DNA from: DATJFH01 sp035495815
GTDB lineage: Bacteria; Acidobacteriota; Terriglobia; Bryobacterales; Bryobacteraceae
NCBI GenBank assembly: GCA_035495815.1
Contig: DATJFH010000173.1
Location: 1 to 33,123, forward strand
Length of the DNA: 33,123 nucleotides
Reading direction: 5' to 3'
Shown: positions 8,891-15,824 of the stretch, piece after piece
Position numbering within the stretch: position 1 is the first letter of the stretch
Layout: every line of letters begins with the position of its first letter
Position numbers and translations under genes: made by a program
Notes under the pieces: model-generated
What the model saw: only the letters and a program-made list of their open reading frames with translations
What the model was told of the DNA's origin: nothing
The model's database searches: none

Positions 8891-9969
8891 CTCAGGCGCT
8901 CTTGCAGGAATCGCAGGAAGTTGCCGCTGAAGATGCCTTCGACGTCGGCCGGCGAGTAGCCTCGGGACTGCAAGGGGGCTGCGAGCGAATGCAGGTCGGC
9001 GATGCTGTCCAGATCCATGGGTGTCTGCTCCGTGCCGTATCCGCCGTCCAGATCCGTGCCGATCCCCACATGTTTCGCGTTGCCGGCGATCTGGCAGATG
9101 TGGTCGATGTGCTGGCAGATCTTCTCCAGCTTCAGGTTGAAATCCTGCGGCTTCGAGCGCATGTGAGTCCAGCCGTGGACCATCATGATGGCGTCGAAAG
9201 CCATACCGATCACGGCTCCGCGTTCCACGATAGCCTTGATTTGCTCGTCGGTAAGCTGCCGGTTCCAGTTGGCGAGCGCGCGGCAGTTGTGGTGGCTGGC
9301 CCACAGCGGCCCGGAGTAGCGCCCCAGGGCATCCCAGAAGCTCTCGTCGCAGAGGTGGGTGACGTCCAGAATGATTCCGAGCCGCTCCATCTCTTTGAGC
9401 AGTTCGCGACCTTTGGCCGTCAGCTCGCCCTGATCGTCGGTGCCGTGCCCGTAGACCCCGGGCCCATAGTGAACCGGCCCCAGAGCGATCAAGCCATCCG
9501 CGCGGGACTTCTCGAGATGCCGCCAGCTCAGGATGGAGTCCGCGCCTTCGAGGCTCAGCAAATAGCCGATGGGCAGCTTGGTCATCTCCTCCGGAGTGGC
9601 TGAGCGCCAGCGGGCGGCGTGGGCCTCGACGTCGGCCGCCGTGCGCAACTGGACCAGCTCGCCGCACTCCTCCATGACGCGATACCACGCCAGTTGACCT
9701 TGTGTCTGCGCCCACGCCTGCTCCGGACTGGCCCAGCCGGGGAGTCTGCTGAACCGGCCCGAATAGCGCGAAATCTGCGTGGCGACGCAGAGCCCGATGC
9801 GGGCTCGACGCATTTCGGGCAGGCAGACGGTATTGCGCGTCCGGTCCGGCTTGTCGCTCATGCCGAGCTCGCGGCGGCGGATCTCGACCAGCGGCAGCCG
9901 GTAATCGCGATTCCATTCCATGGCGTTCATGGAGAGGTCGAGGTGGGCGTCAAAGATGAGGGAAGTCAT
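8887..9969 (-). CDS. Zinc membrane-dipeptidase family (M19) peptidase
   Basis: A 360-aa protein of the renal dipeptidase (M19) family of the amidohydrolase fold, which cleaves dipeptides, often with D-amino acids at the C-side. The binuclear metal ligands are visible: H9 and D11 in FDAHLDL, E141 in LSLEGAD, H205 in DVTHL, H226 in ASHHNCR and D306 in GIGTDLDGG. There is no signal peptide or membrane helix, so it is probably cytoplasmic despite the family name. It is followed in overlap by an MFS transporter gene, suggesting uptake and hydrolysis of a dipeptide, perhaps from peptidoglycan or protein turnover; that link is inference. Length is normal for the family. Confidence 0.92.
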   Translation of the reverse strand: MTSLIFDAHLDLSMNAMEWNRDYRLPLVEIRRRELGMSDKPDRTRNTVCLPEMRRARIGLCVATQISRYSGRFSRLPGWASPEQAWAQTQGQLAWYRVMEECGELVQLRTAADVEAHAARWRSATPEEMTKLPIGYLLSLEGADSILSWRHLEKSRADGLIALGPVHYGPGVYGHGTDDQGELTAKGRELLKEMERLGIILDVTHLCDESFWDALGRYSGPLWASHHNCRALANWNRQLTDEQIKAIVERGAVIGMAFDAIMMVHGWTHMRSKPQDFNLKLEKICQHIDHICQIAGNAKHVGIGTDLDGGYGTEQTPMDLDSIADLHSLAAPLQSRGYSPADVEGIFSGNFLRFLQERLR

Positions 9970-10165
9970 ATGTGGTCCAGAAGTTTAATCCTACTCTATT
10001 GAGTGTGCTTCTTCGTGGACCGGAACGTGAAGCCGGTAGAGCAGGAAAAGCCGATCGCCGCACCGCTTCAGAAGGAGCGAACTCTTGTCGTCGAAGCAAT
10101 GGCTGTCAAACTGCCTCCACGCAATGCGGACCTTCCGGCCATCGCGCCGCCCGCCCCGGACACCG

Positions 10166-10171
10166 TAGAAT
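10166..10171 (+). promoter_or_regulatory. Candidate -10 box, leaderless start of the sigma factor gene
   Basis: TAGAAT ends 6 bases before the GTG start at 10178 and there is no Shine-Dalgarno. The 9970-10165 stretch upstream, between divergent genes, shows no other feature I can support. Confidence 0.4.
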
Positions 10172-10177
10172 AGGGCG

Positions 10178-10690
10178 GTGGACCGGGAACAAATCCTGCG
10201 GAATCTGCGTGAAAGGATCGTATCGTTCGCGGCATCCCGTATAGCGAGGGATGTCGCCGAGGATCTGGCGCAGGAGGTCCTTGTGCTGCTTCATGAGAAA
10301 TATCCGCATGTGACGCGGCTCGAAGAGCTCCTGCCGCTTTCGTTTCAGATCGTCCGGTTCAAACTGGTGAGTCTGCGCAGGAAAGCGGCCCGTCGTGGGG
10401 AGTATACTCAGGTTTCGGTCGAGGATATCCAGTTGCCGGATCTGGAGCAGGATCCGGTAACCAGGCTCGAGCGCGAGCAGATGTCCCAGCGGCTGAATAC
10501 GGCCGTGAGCCAGTTAGAAGACCGGTGCCGCAATTTGTTCCGGTTGAAATTGCAGGGGAAAACGTTCGCCGAGATTCAGCAGATCATGGGCGCCAATTCC
10601 ATCAACACCATCTATACATGGGATGCGCGCTGCCGTAAACGGCTTTTGGAGTTGATGGGAGGCAGTTGGGAGAGCGGTCATGAAGGATGA
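10178..10690 (+). CDS. ECF-type RNA polymerase sigma factor
   Basis: A 170-aa sigma-70 family protein with only regions 2 and 4. Region 2 is seen at about residues 20-70 (RDVAEDLAQEVLVLLHEKYP), with the acidic DxAEDLxQEV core that contacts the polymerase clamp. Region 4 is at about 110-162 (LEDRCRNLFRLKLQGKTFAEI, then SINTIYTWDARCRKRLLEL as the -35 recognition helix). It starts with GTG. Its end overlaps the next gene by 11 bases; that gene begins with an anti-sigma-like cytoplasmic segment and a membrane helix, so the pair is probably a sigma/anti-sigma unit sensing an envelope signal. Likely autoregulated, but no target promoter was identified. Confidence 0.88.
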   Translation: MDREQILRNLRERIVSFAASRIARDVAEDLAQEVLVLLHEKYPHVTRLEELLPLSFQIVRFKLVSLRRKAARRGEYTQVSVEDIQLPDLEQDPVTRLEREQMSQRLNTAVSQLEDRCRNLFRLKLQGKTFAEIQQIMGANSINTIYTWDARCRKRLLELMGGSWESGHEG

Positions 10691-12029
10691 AGACATCCAG
10701 AAGCTGCTGGGCGGATTTGCGACCGACACCCTGACCAACCAGGAGCGGGAGCTCCTGTTTACGGCCTCCCTTACCAACCAGGAACTGTTTAACGCGCTGG
10801 CCGATGACCAGGCGCTCAAGGAATTCCTGAGCGATCCGGCGTCCCGGATGCAACTGCTGCGGGCGCTGCAACCGGCCGCCGCCGAGCCCGGACTCATGGA
10901 GCGGCTTACGGGCTGGATGCGGCGGCCCGCCGCCTGGGGTGTCGCTGGCACTGTGATGGCCGCGCTGGTAGTGGCGGTCGCGCTGCGGCAGCAGCAGCCG
11001 GCGCCTCCGGTGGAGCCGGCCGCCGCGCCGGTCGCAAAGGCGGTCCGGCCGGAGTCGCCTGCCCAGTCCCCGCCGGCCGTGCAGGAGCAGCCTGCGCCCG
11101 GGTCGCCTCCCGTCCGTGAGACCCCCGCCCCCCGGCGCGATGAAGCCCGCTACAGAGCCGCGCCGGCGCGAGCCCTCGAAGACAGCGCTCGGGCGGAGAA
11201 AAAGGCGGCAGAATCGAAAGATCGCGAAGCCGCCAGCCGGACAGCTCCTGCCGCTGCTGCTCCCCCAGCGGCATCCGCTCACAAGAACGAGTTGGCGGCC
11301 GCGTCTCCGGCGCCAAAACTCAGAGTCGCCGTACTGGACTTCGACGCCGGCCCCGCGCAGTCGAAAGAAGCGGCAGCCGGAGGCGCCGACGTCGGACAAG
11401 CCGCATCCGATCTGCTCGGCAAGAAGCTCGATTCCAGCGGCTATACCGTGATTGACCGCAAGGAAGTCGACAAAGCTCTGCAGGAAAAGAATCTGAAACA
11501 GCGGCAGCTCGACGCGCCGACCGCCGCCGGTGTCGGCCGCAGCGTGGGCGCGGATGCGGTGATTCTGGGCAGCGTCAAACCCGCTCCCCAGGCTACTCAG
11601 AAAGGTCAGGGGCTCGTGGGTGGTCTCCGGGCGAAAACCGTCAGACCAGCGGCCGAAGAGGTTCAGGTGACGGCGCAAGCCATCAACACGCAGAACGCGG
11701 CGAACCTCGGCGTCGCCGTGGCCCAGGGCGAGCAGATCCCGGGCGGTGGTCTGGCGCGCACGATGGACCAGGTAGCGTCTTCGCTCGGTCAACAGATCCA
11801 GCAGAACACGCGCAGGATCGAGGGCCAGGTGACCGACGTCAACGCCACCATCCTGACGTTGAATCTCGGCTCGAAAACGGGAATCAAAACCGGCGACCGG
11901 CTGGAAGTCCGGAGGGCCGGCAAACCGGTCGGCCGCGTAGTAATCACCACCGTAAAGGATACCTTCTCGGTCGGCGTGTTCGAAGGCGCCGGAACCGCGA
12001 GAACGGGCGACATCGTCGCTACCCAGTAG
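10680..12029 (+). CDS. Membrane protein: anti-sigma-like N-terminus, Pro/Ala linker, CsgG-like domain
   Basis: A 449-aa protein. Residues 1-80 are cytoplasmic and helical (LTNQERELLFTASLTNQELFNALADD), in the position of an anti-sigma domain though without a zinc-finger HxxxCxxC motif. Residues 84-103 form a membrane helix, 104-210 a Pro/Ala-rich linker that would cross the periplasm, and 213 to about 330 a CsgG/TolB-N-like alpha/beta domain (RVAVLDFDAG, LGKKLDSSGYTVIDRKEVDKAL, VGADAVILGSV). The last 65 residues (RIEGQVTDVNATILTLNLGSKTGIKTGDRLEV) look like the C-terminal beta-barrel seen with FlgT/CsgG relatives. The gene overlaps the ECF sigma gene by 11 bases, which supports a role in controlling that sigma factor. 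The combination is unusual; the anti-sigma role is inference. Confidence 0.75.
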   Translation: MKDEDIQKLLGGFATDTLTNQERELLFTASLTNQELFNALADDQALKEFLSDPASRMQLLRALQPAAAEPGLMERLTGWMRRPAAWGVAGTVMAALVVAVALRQQQPAPPVEPAAAPVAKAVRPESPAQSPPAVQEQPAPGSPPVRETPAPRRDEARYRAAPARALEDSARAEKKAAESKDREAASRTAPAAAAPPAASAHKNELAAASPAPKLRVAVLDFDAGPAQSKEAAAGGADVGQAASDLLGKKLDSSGYTVIDRKEVDKALQEKNLKQRQLDAPTAAGVGRSVGADAVILGSVKPAPQATQKGQGLVGGLRAKTVRPAAEEVQVTAQAINTQNAANLGVAVAQGEQIPGGGLARTMDQVASSLGQQIQQNTRRIEGQVTDVNATILTLNLGSKTGIKTGDRLEVRRAGKPVGRVVITTVKDTFSVGVFEGAGTARTGDIVATQ

Positions 12030-12143
12030 CGGATCCTCCCGGATACCGCTGCTCGACACGGCTGCAACACCCACAAGACCTGTCGCCCCCGGAAACAATC
12101 TCCCCCGTGAAAGGCTTCCCTGCTCCGCGGCATTTCCGGGCTT

Positions 12144-12148
12144 GGAGG
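12144..12148 (+). promoter_or_regulatory. Strong ribosome-binding site of the VIT-vWA gene
   Basis: GGAGG lies 5 bases before the ATG at 12154 and fixes that start; an in-frame TTG at 12142 would lie inside the ribosome site itself. Confidence 0.7.
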
Positions 12149-12153
12149 ATTCA

Positions 12154-14523
12154 ATGCAACGGAAGTTCAAAACTTACATCCCGCTGGCGGCCGTCGCGGC
12201 CGCGGCCTATTTGTTCCCCGGCCTTCCCCCGTCGTTGAGGGCCGACGTCAGGCGTCCCGCCAAACCCGCCCAGACCGGCTCCCAGGGCATGCTCATGAGC
12301 ATCAACCCCAAAGGCGAACCCGCCGGACCGTGCCCGCTCGAACACACCGGCGTCAAAGCCGAGATCAGCGGATTCCTCTCCCGCGTCACCGTGACCCAGG
12401 AGTTCAGGAATCCCTACCAGGAAAAAATTGAAGCGGTCTACACCTTCCCGCTGCCTCATGACGCCGCTGTCGATGAGATGACGATGAAGATCGGCGACCG
12501 CACCGTGCGCGGGAAAATCAAGCGCCGCGAGGAAGCGCGCGCCATCTACGACGCCGCCCGCGACAAAGGCTATGCCGCGGCGCTGCTCGATCAGGAGCGC
12601 CCCAACATTTTCACCCAGGCCGTCGCCAATATTCGTCCCGGAGAGAAAGTCACCATCACTCTCAAATACGTCGAAACGCTTAAATACGAAGCCGGGGCCT
12701 ACGAGTTCGTCTTTCCGATGGTGGTTGCCCCGCGCTACATCCCTGGCAAGCCGGCCGGCAGGCAGGGCGGCGGATGGGCGCCCGACACCACCCGGGTCCC
12801 TGACGCCTCCCGCATCACGCCCCCGGTGACCCTGCCCGGAACCCGCGCCGGGCACGACATCTCGGTCGAGATCACGCTCGACGCCGGCGTACCCATCAAC
12901 TTCCTCCGTTCGGTGACCCATGATGTGGACATCGAGCGTCCCACTCCGCGCACCGCGCGCCTCCGGCTGAAGAACAAGAACGAGATCCCCAATCGCGACC
13001 TGGTCCTGCTCTACGACGTCTCCGGCAGGAAGATCGAAGACGCGGTTCTCACGCATCATGACTCGCGCGGCGGATTCTTCACCATGATCCTGCAGCCGCC
13101 GGCCAAAACTCCGGCTCAGGACATCACGCCCAAAGAGCTGGTCTTTGTCCTCGACACCTCGGGCTCGATGAGCGGATTTCCCATCGAGAAGGCCAAGGAA
13201 GCCATGAAGCACGCCCTCGACGGCTTGAATCCGCGCGACACTTTCAACCTCATCACCTTCGCCGGAGACACGGCCATCCTGTTCCCGCAGCCCGTTCCGG
13301 CGACTCCCGAGAACCTGCGGCAGGCCCAGCAGTTTCTGGCCTCCCGCTCCGGCCGCGGCGGCACCGAGATGATGAAAGCCATCCGCGCCTCCCTCGATCC
13401 TTCCGACAAGCAGGATCACCTGCGCGTGGTCTGCTTCATGACGGACGGCGAAGTCGGCAACGACATGCAGATCATCGCCGAAGTACAGAAGCATCCCAAC
13501 GCCCGCGTCTTTGCGTTCGGCATCGGCAGCTCCGTCAACCGGTTCCTGCTTTCGAAAATGGCCGAGTACGGGCGCGGCGAAGTGGAGTTCGTCGGACTCG
13601 AAGATGACGGCTCGGCAGCCGCCAAACGCTTTCACGAGCGCGTCCACAGTCCGCTGCTCACCGACATCAGAATCGATTGGGGCGGGCTGCCGGTTTCCGA
13701 TGTCTACCCGGCCCGCATTCCGGACCTGTTCAGCGCCCGGCCGGTTGTTCTGAGCGGACGCTATACCCGCGCCGGAAAACGGGTCATCCGCCTGCGCGGC
13801 ACGATGGGTGGAAAGGAGTTCACCCGTGAAATCGCCGTCACCCTGCCGGATTCCGAACCGAAGCACGACGTACTTGCTACACTCTGGGCGCGCCGCCGCG
13901 TCGACGACCTGATGGGCCAGGACTGGGAAGGCACGCAGTCCGGCCGGCCCCGCTCCGACATGAAGGAGGCCGTTACCAAAGTAGGCCTCGAGTACAACCT
14001 GATGACGCAGTTCACCTCGTTCGTCGCCGTGGAAGAAACGGTCGTTACAGATGGCGGCAAGCCTCGCAGAGTCGAAGTGCCCGTCGAGATGCCGCACGGC
14101 ATGAGTTACGAAGGCGTCTTCGGCGAAAATCGCCTGGCGCAGATCCAGCCCCTGCATGCCAGAGCCAAGATGTCCTACGGCGCCGTCGGCGGCGGATACC
14201 GGGCAAGCCGCGCCATGCCGTCGCCGCCTCCAGCGAGCCGCTCCGCGCAGCCGCTCGATGAATCGAAGCCGGTCAGCCTCGAGAAAATGGAGCAGCCGTC
14301 GAGGAAGGTCGACCCGTCCCTGCTCGGTCAGAGCGGCAAGGTCCGCGTACAGATCTGGCTCGACGACACCTCCGCGCAGGTACTGGCCACTCTGAAAGCG
14401 TTGGGTGTGGAAGTGTCGAAGTCGGAACTTTCCGAAAGGTTCGTCCTCGCCACGGTCGAATCGTCCAAACTGCTGGATGTCGCCCGTGTCGCGGCAGTCA
14501 GGTACATCTCACCTGTCCGGTAA
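12154..14523 (+). CDS. Secreted VIT plus von Willebrand A domain protein
   Basis: A 789-aa protein with a signal peptide (residues 1-30). A VIT domain, as in inter-alpha-trypsin inhibitor heavy chains, covers about 40-180 (VTVTQEFRNPYQEKIEAVYTFPLPHDAAVDEM, then REEARAIYDAARDKGYAAALLDQERPNIFTQAVANI). A vWA domain follows from about 328 with an intact metal-ion-dependent adhesion site DTSGS at 334-338, a Thr in GRGGTEMMKAI and Asp in FMTDGEVGND. The C-terminal 150 residues hold a Pro/Ser-rich linker and a small globular tail (VRVQIWLDDTSAQVLATLKALGV). The protein should bind partners in the periplasm or at the surface through Mg2+/Ca2+. It follows the sigma/CsgG pair by 124 bases on the same strand and may belong to the same envelope-response regulon. 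Confidence 0.9.
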   Translation: MQRKFKTYIPLAAVAAAAYLFPGLPPSLRADVRRPAKPAQTGSQGMLMSINPKGEPAGPCPLEHTGVKAEISGFLSRVTVTQEFRNPYQEKIEAVYTFPLPHDAAVDEMTMKIGDRTVRGKIKRREEARAIYDAARDKGYAAALLDQERPNIFTQAVANIRPGEKVTITLKYVETLKYEAGAYEFVFPMVVAPRYIPGKPAGRQGGGWAPDTTRVPDASRITPPVTLPGTRAGHDISVEITLDAGVPINFLRSVTHDVDIERPTPRTARLRLKNKNEIPNRDLVLLYDVSGRKIEDAVLTHHDSRGGFFTMILQPPAKTPAQDITPKELVFVLDTSGSMSGFPIEKAKEAMKHALDGLNPRDTFNLITFAGDTAILFPQPVPATPENLRQAQQFLASRSGRGGTEMMKAIRASLDPSDKQDHLRVVCFMTDGEVGNDMQIIAEVQKHPNARVFAFGIGSSVNRFLLSKMAEYGRGEVEFVGLEDDGSAAAKRFHERVHSPLLTDIRIDWGGLPVSDVYPARIPDLFSARPVVLSGRYTRAGKRVIRLRGTMGGKEFTREIAVTLPDSEPKHDVLATLWARRRVDDLMGQDWEGTQSGRPRSDMKEAVTKVGLEYNLMTQFTSFVAVEETVVTDGGKPRRVEVPVEMPHGMSYEGVFGENRLAQIQPLHARAKMSYGAVGGGYRASRAMPSPPPASRSAQPLDESKPVSLEKMEQPSRKVDPSLLGQSGKVRVQIWLDDTSAQVLATLKALGVEVSKSELSERFVLATVESSKLLDVARVAAVRYISPVR

Positions 14524-14533
14524 CTGCTCAAAG

Positions 14534-14563
14534 CCGGGGGGCGGTCTTCTCTCCGCCCCTCGG
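14534..14563. terminator. GC-rich hairpin between convergent genes, likely bidirectional terminator
   Basis: An 11-bp stem with one G-U pair (left arm 14534-14544, right arm 14553-14563) and an 8-base loop TCTTCTCT fills the 56-base gap between the VIT-vWA gene and the convergent deaminase-like gene. There is no U-tract. Confidence 0.5.
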
Positions 14564-14579
14564 GCCAAGCCCGCAATCC

Positions 14580-14987
14580 TCATTCAATAGCGTCGAAATC
14601 CTCGACTCGGGGAAATTGGTTGGGCGGTTCCGCCGCGGCGCCGCGCGACGTCATATCCACCATCTTCATCTGTCCTCTGAAGTAATAGAGAATGCATGGA
14701 AGACTGGGGTTGTTCCCCAATCCGTGATCCCGCGCGTACTTGCCCTCGTCTTTCGTCACCTTGACGATGAGCGCGCACTGCTGCGATTGCAGCAGAAAAG
14801 AAGCATGGCAAAGATGGCAGGGGAAAGCATTCTGGACGATCAGGTACGGCCCGTCGCGCCGCCTGAGTTGCGCCAACATCTGCCGCTCGGCGTGTTGCGC
14901 CGCATCGCGATTGTTTCCCTGGGTCCCGTTTGCACGTTCTTTCCAGGTTCCAGCCTCTTGCGTATAGCCGCTGACGGCAATCGGCAC
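14580..14987 (-). CDS. Small standalone cytidine-deaminase-fold protein
   Basis: A 135-aa protein with the two zinc-site motifs of the deaminase superfamily: HAE at residues 32-34 (zinc ligand His and catalytic Glu) and PCHLC at 56-60 (the two zinc-ligand cysteines), 22 residues apart, at the N-ends of two predicted helices. Strands LIVQNA before PCxxC and ALIVKVTK after it fit the fold. The N-terminal part is short (31 residues before HAE), so it is not a housekeeping cytidine or guanine deaminase; small, divergent deaminases of this kind are known as toxins, nucleic-acid editors or immunity-related enzymes. The GTG start is set by a near-perfect ribosome site, AAGGAGGG (15000-14993), 5 bases upstream. 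No secretion signal. Motifs are seen; deaminase activity and substrate are inference. Confidence 0.7.
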   Translation of the reverse strand: MPIAVSGYTQEAGTWKERANGTQGNNRDAAQHAERQMLAQLRRRDGPYLIVQNAFPCHLCHASFLLQSQQCALIVKVTKDEGKYARDHGLGNNPSLPCILYYFRGQMKMVDMTSRGAAAEPPNQFPRVEDFDAIE

Positions 14988-15113
14988 GGGCGCCCTCCTT
15001 GGGACGTTACCCGGCTAGTATACTTCACAACGCCGGATGGTACTCGCGTACTAAAGGAAAATTAGACATACCTTAGCTTTGAGGCGTGTCATACACTGGA
15101 GTTGCTCAAGACT

Positions 15114-15620
15114 ATGGCACAACGAGGATTTTCACTACTGGCAAGCGCGATATGCGCAGGAACGATGTTCGGAGCGCTCGGTGTAGGGGTTGACATCGCT
15201 CGCGTGAACGTCATCCGGAATGAAGCTCAGGGCTATGCGGATGCGGCGGCTCTGTCGGCCGTGCTGCGGCTCGATGGAACGGCGGCGGGGCTGAACAGAG
15301 CCGTTGAAACTGTAGAGGCGAGCCCCAATAAGTGGAATTTCGGCAGGACGGACTTTACCGGGACCCTGGTGGAATTCTCCAGCGACGGGTCCACCGGCTG
15401 GGCGACATCTATTTCCACCGACCCCGCTCACATGAAATATGTTCGTGTCACCGCCATCGTCAACGATGCGCCGATTCTGATCCTCCCGCTGATCGACACC
15501 GCTCATTCCACGGTTGTGAAGGCGGTCGCGGTGGCCGGTCGCGTGTCGGAGCCTGCGGCGGCAGCCTCGATCGTCCGCTTAACTCCTGAGAGCACTAACG
15601 TTCCGCCGCCAGCGCACTAG
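15114..15620 (+). CDS. Short TadG-like (Flp pilus-assembly-related) membrane-anchored protein
   Basis: A 168-aa protein whose N-terminus resembles TadE/TadG-like proteins of the Flp/Tad pilus system: a type-IV-pilin-like or anchor hydrophobic helix (GFSLLASAICAGTMFGALGVGVDIAR, residues 4-30) followed by RNEAQGYADAAALSAVLRLDGT, the conserved continuation in this family. The rest is a predicted beta-rich extracytoplasmic domain (WNFGRTDFTGTLVEFSSD; KYVRVTAIVNDAPILILPLI). Related acidobacterial proteins I recall are longer, so this one looks C-terminally short. No other tad genes are nearby, so it is an orphan. I chose the ATG at 15114 over an in-frame TTG at 15102; a TACACT box lies at 15092-15097. 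Confidence 0.65.
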   Translation: MAQRGFSLLASAICAGTMFGALGVGVDIARVNVIRNEAQGYADAAALSAVLRLDGTAAGLNRAVETVEASPNKWNFGRTDFTGTLVEFSSDGSTGWATSISTDPAHMKYVRVTAIVNDAPILILPLIDTAHSTVVKAVAVAGRVSEPAAAASIVRLTPESTNVPPPAH

Positions 15621-15824
15621 TACGCGGACATAGGGCTTATTCCCTCAGCCGTTTTGCTGCCGATCTTAGGAATTTCTAACCCCCGCCGAATCCCAAGCCT
15701 TGACGGCTGGCCGATACCTTAGAAACGATCTGTCCCAAATAAGGCTAACACCTTAATATCCTTGGTTCTGTAGGTTTTAGGTCCCTCCTTGACTTATGGC
15801 GCCGGAAATGCTCTTGTACGCGCC

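Noticed and set aside
7622..9916. A 764-aa fusion of an unknown N-terminus with an MFS transporter
   Set aside because: The upstream part is another frame of the dipeptidase gene; the GTG at 8890 overlapping the dipeptidase stop is the natural start.
12151..14157. Open frame of 668 codons on the minus strand
   Set aside because: It is antisense to the VIT-vWA gene, whose domains, signal peptide and ribosome site are clear; long antisense frames are common at this GC content.
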